Position numbers and translations under genes: made by a program. Positions 27,622 through 36,706 of a stretch of 64,000 bases of DNA are shown here, in pieces. The notes beneath the pieces were generated by a model. It was not told where the DNA came from and did no database searches. It worked only from the letters and a program-made list of their open reading frames with translations. Position 1 is the stretch's first letter; each line of letters begins with the position of its first letter. Origin of the DNA: Methylobacterium gnaphalii (GTDB lineage: Bacteria; Pseudomonadota; Alphaproteobacteria; Rhizobiales; Beijerinckiaceae); NCBI RefSeq assembly GCF_007992215.1, contig NZ_BJZV01000002.1:310001-374000 (forward strand). Direction: 5' to 3'.

Positions 27622-30600
27622 TCACTCGGCGGCCAATGGCAGATTTTGACGTTCGACGGATTTCCTAGCGGTATCGGATCCCGGCAGCCCCCACCCCTTC
27701 ACCAGGCCGTAGACCGCCGGGATCACCACGAGGGTCAGGACGGTCGAGGAGACCATCCCGCCGATCATGGGAACGGCGATCCGCTGCATGACCTCGGAGC
27801 CTGATCCCGTGCTCCACAGGATCGGCAGCAGGCCGGCCATGATGGCGACCACCGTCATCATCTTCGGGCGCACCCGCTCGACGGCCCCGACCATGATGGC
27901 CCTGCGCAGGTCGTTTCGCGATAGGGGCCGGCCCTCCTGCTCGCAGACCGCCCGGATCTCGGCCAGCGCATGGTCGAGGTAGACCAGCATGATCACGCCG
28001 GTCTCGGCGGCGACGCCCGCCAGCGCGATGAAGCCGACCGCCACGGCCACCGACAGGTTGAACCCGAGCCACCACATCAACCAGACGCCGCCGATCAGGG
28101 CGAAGGGCAGCGAAAGCATCACGATCAGGGTTTCGGTCAGCCGGCGGAAGTTCAGGTACAGCAGCAGGAACACGGTCAGCAGCGTCAGCGGCACCACGAC
28201 CTTGAGCCGGGCGGTGGCCCGGTCGAGGTACTCGACCTGCCCGCTCCACTGGATCGCCGTCCCCTGCGGCAGGGCCACCTCGCCGGCCACCGCCGCACGC
28301 GCCTCTGCGACGTAGCCCCCGAGATCCCGTCCGGTGACGTCGACGTAGATGAACACCGCGAGCCGTCCGTTCTCCGTGCGAATCTGGGTCGGGCCGCGTG
28401 TGAGGCTTATCTTGGCAACCTCGCCAAGTGGGACGGTCCCACCTCCCGGTAACGGAACCTGAACCTCGTCCGCGATGGACCGCGGGTCGGAGCGGAAGGC
28501 CCGGGGGTAGCGCACGTTCACGGTGTAGCGCTCGCGCCCCTCGACGGTGTTCGTGACGCTGTCCCCGCCGAGCGCCATGGCGACGACGTCCTGCACCTCG
28601 CCGACCGTCAGGCCGTAGCGGCCCAGGACCTCCCGGTCCGGGGTGATGTCGAGGAAGTAGCCGCCCTGGACGCGCTCGGCGTAGGCGCTCGCCGTTCCGG
28701 GCACCGCCTTGACGACCGCCTCGACCTTGCGGGCAACCTTCTCCATCTCGCCCAGGTCCGTCCCCAGCACCTTGACGCCGACGGGCGTGCGGATGCCGGT
28801 GGCGAGCATGTCGATGCGGGCGCGGATCGGCTGGGTCCAGGCATTCGAGACGCCGGGGAACTGCAGCGCCTTGTCCATCTCGGCCCTGAGGCTCGCCATC
28901 GTCACGCCGGGGCGCCAGTCCGCCTTCGGCTTCAGGTTGACGATGGTCTCGAACATCTCGCTCGGGGCCGGATCGGTCGCCGTATTGGCCCGCCCGGCTT
29001 TCCCATAGACTGACAAGACTTCGGGGAAGGTCTTCAGGAGGGCGTCCTGTCTCGCCAGGAGATCACCGGCCTTGGTCACGGAGATGCCCGGCAGGGTCGT
29101 CGGCATGTACATCAGGGTGCCCTCGTCGAGGTCGGGCATGAACTCCGACCCGAGCTGCACGGCCGGCCAGACCGAGACGCCGAGCACCCCGAGCGCGATC
29201 AGGATGGTGAGAACGCGTGCCCGCAGGACGAACGCTATCACGGGACGGTACAGCCAGATGAGGAGGCGGTTCACCGGGTTGCGGTGCTCCGGGACGATGC
29301 GGCCGCGCACGAACAGCACCATCAGGGCCGGGACGAGGGTCACCGACAGCACGGCCGCGGCGGCCATGGCGAAGGTCTTGGTGAAGGCCAGCGGCCCGAA
29401 CAGGCGGCCTTCCTGGCTCTCCAGGGTGAAGATCGGCAGGAAGCTCACCGTGATGATGAGGAGCGAGAAGAACAGCGAGGGGCCGACCTCGCCCGCGGCC
29501 TCGATCAGCACCTCGATCCGGGGCTTGCCGGGGTCCGCCCGCTCCAGGTGCTTGTGCGCGTTCTCGATCATCACGATGGCGGCGTCGATCATGGCGCCCA
29601 CCGCGATGGCGATGCCGCCCAGGCTCATGATGTTGGCGCCGAGCCCCAGGGCCTTCATGCCGGCGAACGCCATCAGGATGCCGACCGGCAGCATCAGGAT
29701 GGCGACGAGCGCGCTGCGGACGTGGAGCAGGAACACCACGCAGACCAGGGCGACGATGACGCTCTCCTCGATCAGCGTGCCCTTCAGGGTCTCGATGGCC
29801 GCCTCGATCAGGTACGAGCGGTCATAGACCGGCAGGATTCTCGTACCGAGGGGCAGGCTGGCCTCGACCTCGGCGAGTCGGGCCTTCACACCCGCGATGA
29901 CGTCGAGGGCGTTGGCCCCGAAGCGCTGGAGGATGATGCCACCGGCGACCTCGCCTTCGCCGTTCATCTCGGTGATGCCGCGCCGCTCGTCGGGGCCGAG
30001 CTCGACCCGGGCGACGTCCTTCACCCGAAGCGGGGTACCGGCCTCGGTCTTGAGGACGATGCTCTCGATGTCGGCGACGCTCTTGAGGTAGCCGCGGCCA
30101 CGGACGACGAATTCGAATTCGGAGAGCTCGACGGTGCGCCCGCCGACGTCGGCGTTGCTCGACCGGATCGCCTCCCGGAGCTTGGAGAGGGTGATGCCCT
30201 GCGCCCGGAGCCGGCTCGGGTCGACGACCACGTTGTACTGCTTGACGAAGCCGCCGACGCCGGCGACCTCGGCCACGCCCTCGGCCCGCGACGCCCCGAA
30301 GCGGATCACCCAGTCCTGGAGCGACCGGAGTTCGGCCAGGGTGCGTTCCTTGGCGACCACCACGTACTGATAGACCCAGCCGACCCCGGTGGCGTCCGGG
30401 CCCAGGGTCGGGGTCACGCCGGCCGGCAGGCGCTTGGCCACCGTGTTGAGGTATTCGAGCACTCGGCTCCGGGCCCAGTACGGGTCGGTGCCGTCCTCAA
30501 AGATGACGTAGACGAACGAGACCCCGAAGAACGAGAAGCCGCGCACGACCTTGGACCGCGGCACCGTGAGCATCGCGGTGGTCAGAGGGTAGGTGACCTG

Positions 30601-30789
30601 ATCCTCGATGACCTGCGGCGCCTGGCCCGGGTACTCGGTGTAGACGATGGTCTGTACGTCCGAGAGGTCCGGGATGGCATCCAGCGGCAACGTGCGCAGG
30701 GCGTAGAGCCCGGCCCCCACCGCGAACACCGTCCCGATCAGCACCAGCACCAGATTCCGGGCCGACCAGCCAATGATGCGGGCGATCAT
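27622..30789 (-). CDS. cusA: Cu(I)/Ag(I) RND efflux pump
   Basis: A 1055-residue inner-membrane pump. The three methionines that define the CusA metal path are conserved in context: GTLMYMPTTLPG, APSEMFET and RIDMLATG. This identifies copper and silver as substrates. The N-terminus (LPLDAIPDLSDVQTI) and the helix-4 relay (GAMIDAAIVMIENAHKH) are typical. The start chosen overlaps the cusB stop by 4 bases (ATGA); the much longer open frame upstream is a shadow of cusB. No cusC or cusF gene is adjacent. Confidence 0.95.
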   Translation of the reverse strand: MIARIIGWSARNLVLVLIGTVFAVGAGLYALRTLPLDAIPDLSDVQTIVYTEYPGQAPQVIEDQVTYPLTTAMLTVPRSKVVRGFSFFGVSFVYVIFEDGTDPYWARSRVLEYLNTVAKRLPAGVTPTLGPDATGVGWVYQYVVVAKERTLAELRSLQDWVIRFGASRAEGVAEVAGVGGFVKQYNVVVDPSRLRAQGITLSKLREAIRSSNADVGGRTVELSEFEFVVRGRGYLKSVADIESIVLKTEAGTPLRVKDVARVELGPDERRGITEMNGEGEVAGGIILQRFGANALDVIAGVKARLAEVEASLPLGTRILPVYDRSYLIEAAIETLKGTLIEESVIVALVCVVFLLHVRSALVAILMLPVGILMAFAGMKALGLGANIMSLGGIAIAVGAMIDAAIVMIENAHKHLERADPGKPRIEVLIEAAGEVGPSLFFSLLIITVSFLPIFTLESQEGRLFGPLAFTKTFAMAAAAVLSVTLVPALMVLFVRGRIVPEHRNPVNRLLIWLYRPVIAFVLRARVLTILIALGVLGVSVWPAVQLGSEFMPDLDEGTLMYMPTTLPGISVTKAGDLLARQDALLKTFPEVLSVYGKAGRANTATDPAPSEMFETIVNLKPKADWRPGVTMASLRAEMDKALQFPGVSNAWTQPIRARIDMLATGIRTPVGVKVLGTDLGEMEKVARKVEAVVKAVPGTASAYAERVQGGYFLDITPDREVLGRYGLTVGEVQDVVAMALGGDSVTNTVEGRERYTVNVRYPRAFRSDPRSIADEVQVPLPGGGTVPLGEVAKISLTRGPTQIRTENGRLAVFIYVDVTGRDLGGYVAEARAAVAGEVALPQGTAIQWSGQVEYLDRATARLKVVVPLTLLTVFLLLYLNFRRLTETLIVMLSLPFALIGGVWLMWWLGFNLSVAVAVGFIALAGVAAETGVIMLVYLDHALAEIRAVCEQEGRPLSRNDLRRAIMVGAVERVRPKMMTVVAIMAGLLPILWSTGSGSEVMQRIAVPMIGGMVSSTVLTLVVIPAVYGLVKGWGLPGSDTARKSVERQNLPLAAE

Positions 30790-32291
30790 GGCGCCCTCCC
30801 ATCGGCCGCCGCCTGCGGACCCGGGTCGGCCTTCGGCTCGGAGAGACCCTGGAGCGCCGCCTTGAGGTTGCTCTCGGCATCGATGAGGAAGTTGGCCGAG
30901 GTCACGACCCGGTCGCCCGCCGCGATGCCGTCCCGGACCTCGACGTAGCCGTCGCCCCGGGTGCCGAGCCGGACTTGGCGCGGTTCGAACCGACCCTCGC
31001 CCCTGTCCAACAGCACTACCTGCCTGACGCCCGTGTCGATGACGGCATCGTCGGGCACCGAAACCACCGGCCTGGCGTTCCCGGTCGCGATCTCGACGTC
31101 GGCATACATCCCGGGCCGGAGGTCGCCGTTCGGGTTGGGCAACTCGATCCGCAGGCGCGCCGTGCGCGTCCCCATGGCGAGGTGCGGGTAGATCCGGGTC
31201 ACGGTGCCGGTGAAGGCGCGGTCCGGGAAGGTCCTGGCCCGCACGATGGCCGCCTGGCCTTCCGCGACGGAGGCGAGGTCGCGTTCGGGGACGTCGACGA
31301 GAACCCAGACCCGGGAATGGTCGACGAGCTTGAACAGGGTGTCGCCGGACTTCGCCCGCATCCCTTCCGAGACGTTGCGCTCGACCACCACCCCGTCGCG
31401 GGGAGCCGACCACGTGATGGTCGACGGCACCTTCCGGGTGCGTTCGACCTCGTCGATGACCTCGGGCGGAATTCCAAGGTTCTCCAGGCGGCGCCGCGCC
31501 CCCTCGTAACCGATGCCGGTCAGGTACTGCGCGGCGGCTGCATTCATCTCGGGCGAGAACAGGCGCATGAGCGGCTGGCCCTTGTGGACATGGTCGCCGG
31601 TGGTGACGGCCTCGACCTTCTCGATGAACGCGTCGGTTCGCATGGCGATGACGGAGATCCGGCGCTCGTCCTCCTCGATGGTGCCGGGTGCGCGCACCGG
31701 CCTTGATAGCACCCGGCGCTCGGCGGCAGCCGTTCGGACGCCCGTACGCTGCACCTTGCCAGGCGAGAGGGCGACCGTGCCGTCGTCGATGTCCTCACCC
31801 TCGTAGACGGGGAGATAGTCCATCCCCATCGAGTCTTTCTTCGGCACCGGCGAGGTGTCCGGCAACCCCATCGGATTGCGGTAGAAGCGGACCTTGCGGG
31901 CACCCGTCGCAGGCGCCGTAGCTTGCGCCATCGACATGTCGCCGTGCCCGGCATTGGGCATCGTCCCTGGCTCGTCGGGCTCGTCGAAGCGCACGTCCTC
32001 GCTGGCGCGCACGGCGCGATAGTCGCGACCGTCTGCCGTACGCGTCGGCTCCGAGGCGTAGGACGGCCTGCCGTCGGGGTCCTGATAGTAGACCACGGGA
32101 CCTGTCGCCTTGGTCGATACCGGCAGAGGCACCGAGGAGCCCGGCCGGGCGCCCGGTAGCCAATGGGCGAACTCGGTCCGCGCCTGCCGGAGGAGCGCCG
32201 GCACGGGGTTGCCCTCATGCCCCGCGCCATAGCCCAAGATCCCCGCCGCGAGCGCGGCGAGGGTCCCGGCTGCCCAAGCCGACCGGCTCAC
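30786..32291 (-). CDS. cusB: Periplasmic adaptor of the Cus pump
   Basis: A 501-residue membrane fusion protein with an N-terminal anchor (AGTLAALAAGILGYGAG). Two metal-binding segments follow: VVYYQDPDGRPSY (about 66-90) and FYRNPMGLPDTSPVPKKDSMGM (split here as FYRNPMG and KKDSMGM, about 135-160). Methionines there are the Cu/Ag ligands of CusB-type adaptors. The barrel-sandwich, hairpin and beta-barrel domains occupy about 185-480. Both ends overlap neighbouring genes by 4 bases, showing a tightly coupled operon. Confidence 0.92.
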   Translation of the reverse strand: MSRSAWAAGTLAALAAGILGYGAGHEGNPVPALLRQARTEFAHWLPGARPGSSVPLPVSTKATGPVVYYQDPDGRPSYASEPTRTADGRDYRAVRASEDVRFDEPDEPGTMPNAGHGDMSMAQATAPATGARKVRFYRNPMGLPDTSPVPKKDSMGMDYLPVYEGEDIDDGTVALSPGKVQRTGVRTAAAERRVLSRPVRAPGTIEEDERRISVIAMRTDAFIEKVEAVTTGDHVHKGQPLMRLFSPEMNAAAAQYLTGIGYEGARRRLENLGIPPEVIDEVERTRKVPSTITWSAPRDGVVVERNVSEGMRAKSGDTLFKLVDHSRVWVLVDVPERDLASVAEGQAAIVRARTFPDRAFTGTVTRIYPHLAMGTRTARLRIELPNPNGDLRPGMYADVEIATGNARPVVSVPDDAVIDTGVRQVVLLDRGEGRFEPRQVRLGTRGDGYVEVRDGIAAGDRVVTSANFLIDAESNLKAALQGLSEPKADPGPQAAADGRAP

Positions 32292-32683
32292 TTGGTAGCC
32301 TTGAGCACCAGCTTGTTCTCAACGGTGCCGGTCTCGCCCTGCACCTTGGCCCCGAGCGAGAGGCGCCATCCGCCGGCCATCGTCAGCTTCGCCTTGAAGC
32401 GGTAGATGCCGGGCTCCGGCGAGGGCAGTTGCTCGATCTTGGAGGTCATCTCCTCCATGCTGTCGGGCGCCATGTCGATGCGCTTGGCGAAGATCACGGC
32501 GTTCGGCACCGGCTTGGCCGTGCGCTTGTCGACGAGGCGCACGTCGAGAATGGCCTCGCCCTGCTTGGCCTCGTCCTTCACGAGTTGGAACTCGTAGTCC
32601 GTGGTGTCGGCCCGCGCCGCGGCGGTGAGGGCGAGGCCGAGCAGCGCAGCCGGCAGGGCACGCGAAAACGATGTCTTGGTCAC
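32288..32683 (-). CDS. YtkA-like secreted protein
   Basis: A 131-residue protein with a signal peptide (cleaved near ARAD). The mature part is a beta-sandwich of the YtkA/FixH-like type, with AVIFAKRIDMAPDSMEEM and the typical ending YRFKAKLTMAGGWRLSL. Such proteins are regular partners of cusBA genes and may bind copper through Met residues in the MAPDSMEEM loop. It overlaps cusB by 4 bases. Confidence 0.8.
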   Translation of the reverse strand: MTKTSFSRALPAALLGLALTAAARADTTDYEFQLVKDEAKQGEAILDVRLVDKRTAKPVPNAVIFAKRIDMAPDSMEEMTSKIEQLPSPEPGIYRFKAKLTMAGGWRLSLGAKVQGETGTVENKLVLKATK

Positions 32684-32764
32684 GATGGGAGATCTCCTGA
32701 AAGCGATGGAAGGTCACGCGCGGACGCGCGTCACCGTGCCGACGCAAGCGCCGGCGGCATCGGT

Positions 32765-33178
32765 TCAGGATCGGGGAGGCTCGGTGGGCGGCCCCTGCGA
32801 GAGGCTGTCGAAGGAGGCGATGACAGCCCAGGCAGTCCCCTCGACGACGGCGACGCGCCCCGGCAATCGGAGGGCGCCGGGCAGGCCGGTGGCCACCTTC
32901 GCCAAGCAGAGCGCCATCAGCGGGCAGCCCTTCGAGCAGTCGGGCATGTCCGGCCGCTCTTTGGGACAGCACGGCATTTCGTCCATGGCCATCCCGGCCA
33001 TGTGGACCACGGCCTCGTCGGGCATCACCATCGCGTGACCCTGAGCGGCCGTCGGCGCAAGCATGCCCGCGGCGGCCGCGGATGCGGTCACAGGCGCAAG
33101 GGTTAGGCTGAGCACCGCGAGGAGCGGAAGCAGCCGCCGAAGAGCGAGCCAGAAGGACACGAACGGACGATGCCACAT
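32765..33178 (-). CDS. Cys/Met-rich membrane or secreted protein
   Basis: A 137-residue protein with an N-terminal hydrophobic segment (about 10-40) and a central Met/Cys-rich patch: HMAGMAMDEMPCC, then CSKGCPLMALCL. It lies 81 bases upstream of the YtkA-like gene and is probably the first gene of the cus operon. The composition suggests periplasmic Cu(I) binding. It resembles DUF2946-type copper accessory proteins, but the family is not certain. A longer frame upstream crosses the MFS remnant and is rejected. Confidence 0.6.
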   Translation of the reverse strand: MWHRPFVSFWLALRRLLPLLAVLSLTLAPVTASAAAAGMLAPTAAQGHAMVMPDEAVVHMAGMAMDEMPCCPKERPDMPDCSKGCPLMALCLAKVATGLPGALRLPGRVAVVEGTAWAVIASFDSLSQGPPTEPPRS

Positions 33179-33204
33179 CTTGGAACGGCGAGGAAGAGAA
33201 AGAA

Positions 33205-33559
33205 CTACCTGACGCGCCATAGAGATAGGGCGAGCGCGACGTTCAGCAGGGCAAGCGTGGTCAAGAGGGCGAAGGTCGCGTCGGCGCTCGCGTGCGTCAG
33301 CACGACCGCTTCGAGTGAAGGCGCAAGCGCCTGCGCCACCAGCCCCGGACGCGCGAGCCTTCCGACGAGCGGGGCGTACCGCTCGGGTCCGAAGAGCGCA
33401 AGAGGCACGGTGCCACGGGCGATGGAGTAGATCCCATTGCCGGCTCCGTAGAGGACCAGCGCCAATCCGACCACGGGCGAGCATACCGCTAACGCCGCGA
33501 TCCCGATGACGACCAGGACCATCGCCGCGGTAAGGGTCCAGAGAGGGTGATGCCGGCCC
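33205..33559 (-). pseudogene. C-terminal fragment of an MFS transporter
   Basis: About 115 residues encode the last three or four membrane helices of a major-facilitator protein (VLYGAGNGIYSIARGTVPLA is typical of this group). The frame runs back only to a TAG at 33559-33561, and no N-terminal half exists. The break coincides with the break in the divergently oriented arsH remnant, so one deletion removed both 5' ends. Confidence 0.8.
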
Positions 33560-33868
33560 TATACGGGCGGCTCGCAGTCGTTCAACGCGGTCAACAACCT
33601 GCGGGTCCTCGGGCGCTGGATGCGGATGATCATCATCCCGAACCAATCATCGGTGCCGATGGCGTACAAGGAGTTCGACGACGCCGGGCGGATAAAGGCG
33701 GGGCCGCTCTGCGACCGCGTGGTGGTTGTCCGCGAGGAGCTGATGAAGTTCACGCTGCTGACCCGGGAACGGGCCGACTACCTTGTGGACCGCTATTCCG
33801 AGCGCAAGAAGCGCGAACCGGAGCGCCTGGAAGCCGTCGCCACCGATATTGAGTTCATGAAGCGCTGA
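33551..33868 (+). pseudogene. arsH: C-terminal fragment of arsH
   Basis: The frame encodes [20 protein letters not shown], then [10 protein letters not shown] and [14 protein letters not shown]-like sequence ending DRYSERKK, closely following the C-terminal third of ArsH, an NADPH-dependent flavin oxidoreductase of organoarsenical resistance. The N-terminal flavodoxin-fold residues are missing. An in-frame TGA at 33548-33550 bounds it on the left. The ATG at 33620 could start an 82-residue peptide, but this would not be functional. Confidence 0.88.
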
Positions 33869-34043
33869 AGCCTCCTGGCTGACGGATGTAAGGCCAGGCC
33901 TGCATCGTTGGGCTCACCATCACGACGTTGATGGTCAAGTACAGCGGGCTTCGTGGATGGCCTCAGGGAAGGAACGGCTTGGCCATGCCGGCATTGTCCC
34001 CCTCGCACGCCTTTGAGGTTGCGGCACCAACGGTCCCGGGAAG

Positions 34044-34733
34044 ATGACGGCGGGTACGAGCATTCCGGGAACGGCACCGACCGACGCCGCGCCCGCTCGC
34101 GAAAACCGCACCGGCTACAACAATCGCGACGCCATCAGGCTGCTCTTCATCCTGGCCCTGGGCAGCGAGCCGGTCGACCCCGCACGAGCCGCCCCGGGCG
34201 ACCCCCGGGTGTTCCGCGGCGAAAAGCGGGCGATGGCCATGGATTTTCTCGTCCGATATCCCGACTACCTCGCCGATGCCCTGCTGGACCGCTACGAGGC
34301 AGAGGCCGACGCCTCCTTTCTCGCGCAGGCCGAGGCGATCTTCGATGCCGACGAGCCCAGCGTCAGGCTGGTTGGCATGGTGCGGTGGCACCGGGGCGCC
34401 TTCCAGAACATCGAGACCGCCCTCTCCATCCTCCGGGCCTACGGGATGGTGACGCCGCTGCGCCAGGCTGGCGGCCATCGGCGGCACGATTTCCGGATCG
34501 AGCCGCCGGCGTTCCCGTTCATGGAGGAAATGATCCGGGAGCATCCGTTGCTTGCCTGGTACCGGGACCGGGCCGGGCTGGTATCGACGCTCGCCGGCCT
34601 ACGCAGCGGGTCCAGCCTCAAGGACGAGCAGTACCTCCACCAGGAATACAGGGACGCGCCGCTCGGCACCGAGATCCCGTCCATCAAGGACCGGGTGCTG
34701 GCCCGCATCCGGCGGCTGAGGAACAAGGCATGA
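34044..34733 (+). CDS. Candidate ABC-3C middle component (winged-helix-like)
   Basis: A 229-residue soluble protein with a GGGAAG site before the ATG. The N-terminal part has a helical segment with EKRAMAMDFLVRYPDYLADALL. Residues about 110-165 look like a winged helix: a helix (FQNIETALSILRAYGMV), a basic turn and a strand pair. The C-terminus is basic. This pattern resembles the middle components of ABC-three-component systems, which bridge the ATPase and the effector. Its stop overlaps the next ATG (ATGA). The identification rests on pattern memory and operon order; the protein may belong to another SMC-linked family. Confidence 0.6.
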   Translation: MTAGTSIPGTAPTDAAPARENRTGYNNRDAIRLLFILALGSEPVDPARAAPGDPRVFRGEKRAMAMDFLVRYPDYLADALLDRYEAEADASFLAQAEAIFDADEPSVRLVGMVRWHRGAFQNIETALSILRAYGMVTPLRQAGGHRRHDFRIEPPAFPFMEEMIREHPLLAWYRDRAGLVSTLAGLRSGSSLKDEQYLHQEYRDAPLGTEIPSIKDRVLARIRRLRNKA

Positions 34734-36706
34734 CGGCGACGCCGACGAATGCGGACGATTGGGTCGGGACGATTGCGACGAAGGCCAAGGTCCCGCCCGA
34801 GGAGGTCCAGGCCGTCCTCGACCGGCACGGCATCCTGCCTCAGGCGGCGTTGCCGCGTCGCCGTCAGCTTCGCCTCGCGTATATCGCGCTGGCCGGACGG
34901 AAGCAGGGCACCGACGACGATCGCGACATCGATTTTCGTTGGCCCCAGGGCGACGGCGAGATGGGGGCCGGGCTCTGGGCCTTCCTGTCGGACAGGAATT
35001 CGCGGGGCAAGTCGAGCCTGCTCAACCTCATCCAGGCCGCGTTGCGCGGCGAATTCCCCGGTATCGTGAAGCCCGACGTCTGGGGATGGCTCAGCCTCGT
35101 CGAGGTAGCCTTCCGCATCGACGCCACCCCCTATCGCGTACGGGTCGAGAAGGAGGTAGGCGAGGTCGATCCGCGCATGGCCCGTGGGACACTCTCGCGC
35201 GGCGAAGGCGATGCGCGGATCGACCTCTATGCTGGTTCGGCCGACAAGCCCTTCGAGAAGGCCGTGGCCGACAACATGATGGAGGAGTTCGGCTTCGGCT
35301 CCTTCCACGCCTTTAACAAGGCGTACGGTCCGCGTACCCACGGCTGGAACGCCATCGCCACCTCGTTCTTCGTCCACGGGCCTGGCTCGGCGGTCTTCGG
35401 CAACGTGACCCGCGACGGCGTGCCCCTGCGCCTGCTGCAGATGTTCATGGGCCTGCCGTGGATCACCACCTACTCAGCGGCGTCCACGGCGTTCAAGAAG
35501 GTGTGCGCCGAAGGCGAGAAGGCCTCGTCGGCAGACCCGGCCAGGGGACGGCTGGCCGAGCGTCTCAAGGCGACCGAACAGGAGCTGGACGACCTGCGGG
35601 CCCGAAGCGGGACGCGGGTCGACCGCCCGCGCCTTCGCTTGGACCTCGTGACCCGCGACAGGGAGACGATGCCCCTTCGCGCGGCGGTCGCCCTGGCGGA
35701 GGAACGCGTCGACACCCTCGACCGACAGGCCTCCGCGGCGCGGGGGTCGGTGGCCGAGCTCAAGCGGACCCTGCAGCAAATGCGGGACGAGATGGCGGCG
35801 GGGATGGTGTTCAGGCGGCTTCGACCGGTGTGCTGCCCGTCCTGTGACAACGGCATCGACGCGAAGCGTTTCAACACCGCGGAAGGCGGCGGGACGTGCG
35901 CCCTTTGCGGCGAGAAACATGTCGAGGAAGATGACGAGGGCCCTCGCATCGACGACCTGCAGGCCGACGTGTGCGAGGCCGAGCAGGTTGTCGCCCGCCT
36001 GAACGCGGAGCTCGCCGCGGCGAGGCGGCGCCTGCGCGAGTCTGAAGCGGAGCGCGACGTCAATCAGGCGCGCATCGGCGAAATCGCGGCGGAACTCGCC
36101 TCGGTCGAGGATCCCGATACGGAGTTCCGCGTCAGGGCCCTGGAGGCGCAGGCCGAGCAGCTCAGGGAGATCATCGCGGAGGTCGCGGCGCCGGCGGCGA
36201 CCGCCGTGGCGGACGACGCCGCGGTCCTGCGCCAGGTCGAGAAGGTGACCCGCGAACTGTTCGACGACATGCAGCGAGACGTCCTGAAGGAGGTGTCCGA
36301 CGAGGTAGCCGCCCTCTCCCGGCGCTTCGGCGTCCAACACGTCGAGGGCATGGATTGGTCCGGCAACAACACTCTCGCCATCCGGCAAGGCGGGGCTGAC
36401 ATCACGTTCTCGGACCTGTCACCCGGCGAGAACCTCCGGGTGCGCATCGCCGCGGCCCTGGCGGTCGTCGCCGTCGCGCGCCGCCGCCGCTTCGGGCGAT
36501 ACCCGGGCCTGCTCGTTCTCGACAGCCCGCGCTCGCAGGAGATGACCGACGACGATTTCGCCGCATTGATGGCGAGCGTGCAGGAGGTCATCAACGAGAC
36601 AGGCGACGCCCAGGTCATCGTCGGAGCGGCCACCAAGCCCGCGCTGGTGGGAGTTGTCCCAGGCCAGCAAACGCTCCACGCTCAAGGCAACCGATTCCTT
36701 TTCTGA
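34730..36706 (+). CDS. SMC/Rad50-like ABC ATPase with zinc module
   Basis: This 658-residue ATPase starts at the ATG overlapping the previous stop; the open frame 259 codons upstream is a shadow. The P-loop is SDRNSRGKSSLL (about 87-98), with Asn-Ser-Arg before GKSS. The coiled-coil arms (about 270-360 and 400-520) flank CCPSC (369-372) and CALC (390-393), a zinc-ribbon or hook-like tip. The ABC signature LSPGE is at 563-567. Walker B reads LLVLDSP at 594-600, with Ser where most ABC proteins have Glu, as in some ABC-3C ATPases. Short arms separate it from true SMC proteins. It is probably the engine of a DNA-surveillance complex. Confidence 0.8.
   Translation: MTATPTNADDWVGTIATKAKVPPEEVQAVLDRHGILPQAALPRRRQLRLAYIALAGRKQGTDDDRDIDFRWPQGDGEMGAGLWAFLSDRNSRGKSSLLNLIQAALRGEFPGIVKPDVWGWLSLVEVAFRIDATPYRVRVEKEVGEVDPRMARGTLSRGEGDARIDLYAGSADKPFEKAVADNMMEEFGFGSFHAFNKAYGPRTHGWNAIATSFFVHGPGSAVFGNVTRDGVPLRLLQMFMGLPWITTYSAASTAFKKVCAEGEKASSADPARGRLAERLKATEQELDDLRARSGTRVDRPRLRLDLVTRDRETMPLRAAVALAEERVDTLDRQASAARGSVAELKRTLQQMRDEMAAGMVFRRLRPVCCPSCDNGIDAKRFNTAEGGGTCALCGEKHVEEDDEGPRIDDLQADVCEAEQVVARLNAELAAARRRLRESEAERDVNQARIGEIAAELASVEDPDTEFRVRALEAQAEQLREIIAEVAAPAATAVADDAAVLRQVEKVTRELFDDMQRDVLKEVSDEVAALSRRFGVQHVEGMDWSGNNTLAIRQGGADITFSDLSPGENLRVRIAAALAVVAVARRRRFGRYPGLLVLDSPRSQEMTDDDFAALMASVQEVINETGDAQVIVGAATKPALVGVVPGQQTLHAQGNRFLF

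Noticed and set aside
29284-30948. 554-codon plus-strand frame across cusA
   Set aside because: Antisense shadow of cusA, with no recognisable protein features.
33953-34729. Upstream extension of the SMC-like ATPase frame
   Set aside because: The 259 extra codons overlap the middle-component gene out of frame and are low in meaning; the ATGA overlap gives a natural start at 34730.
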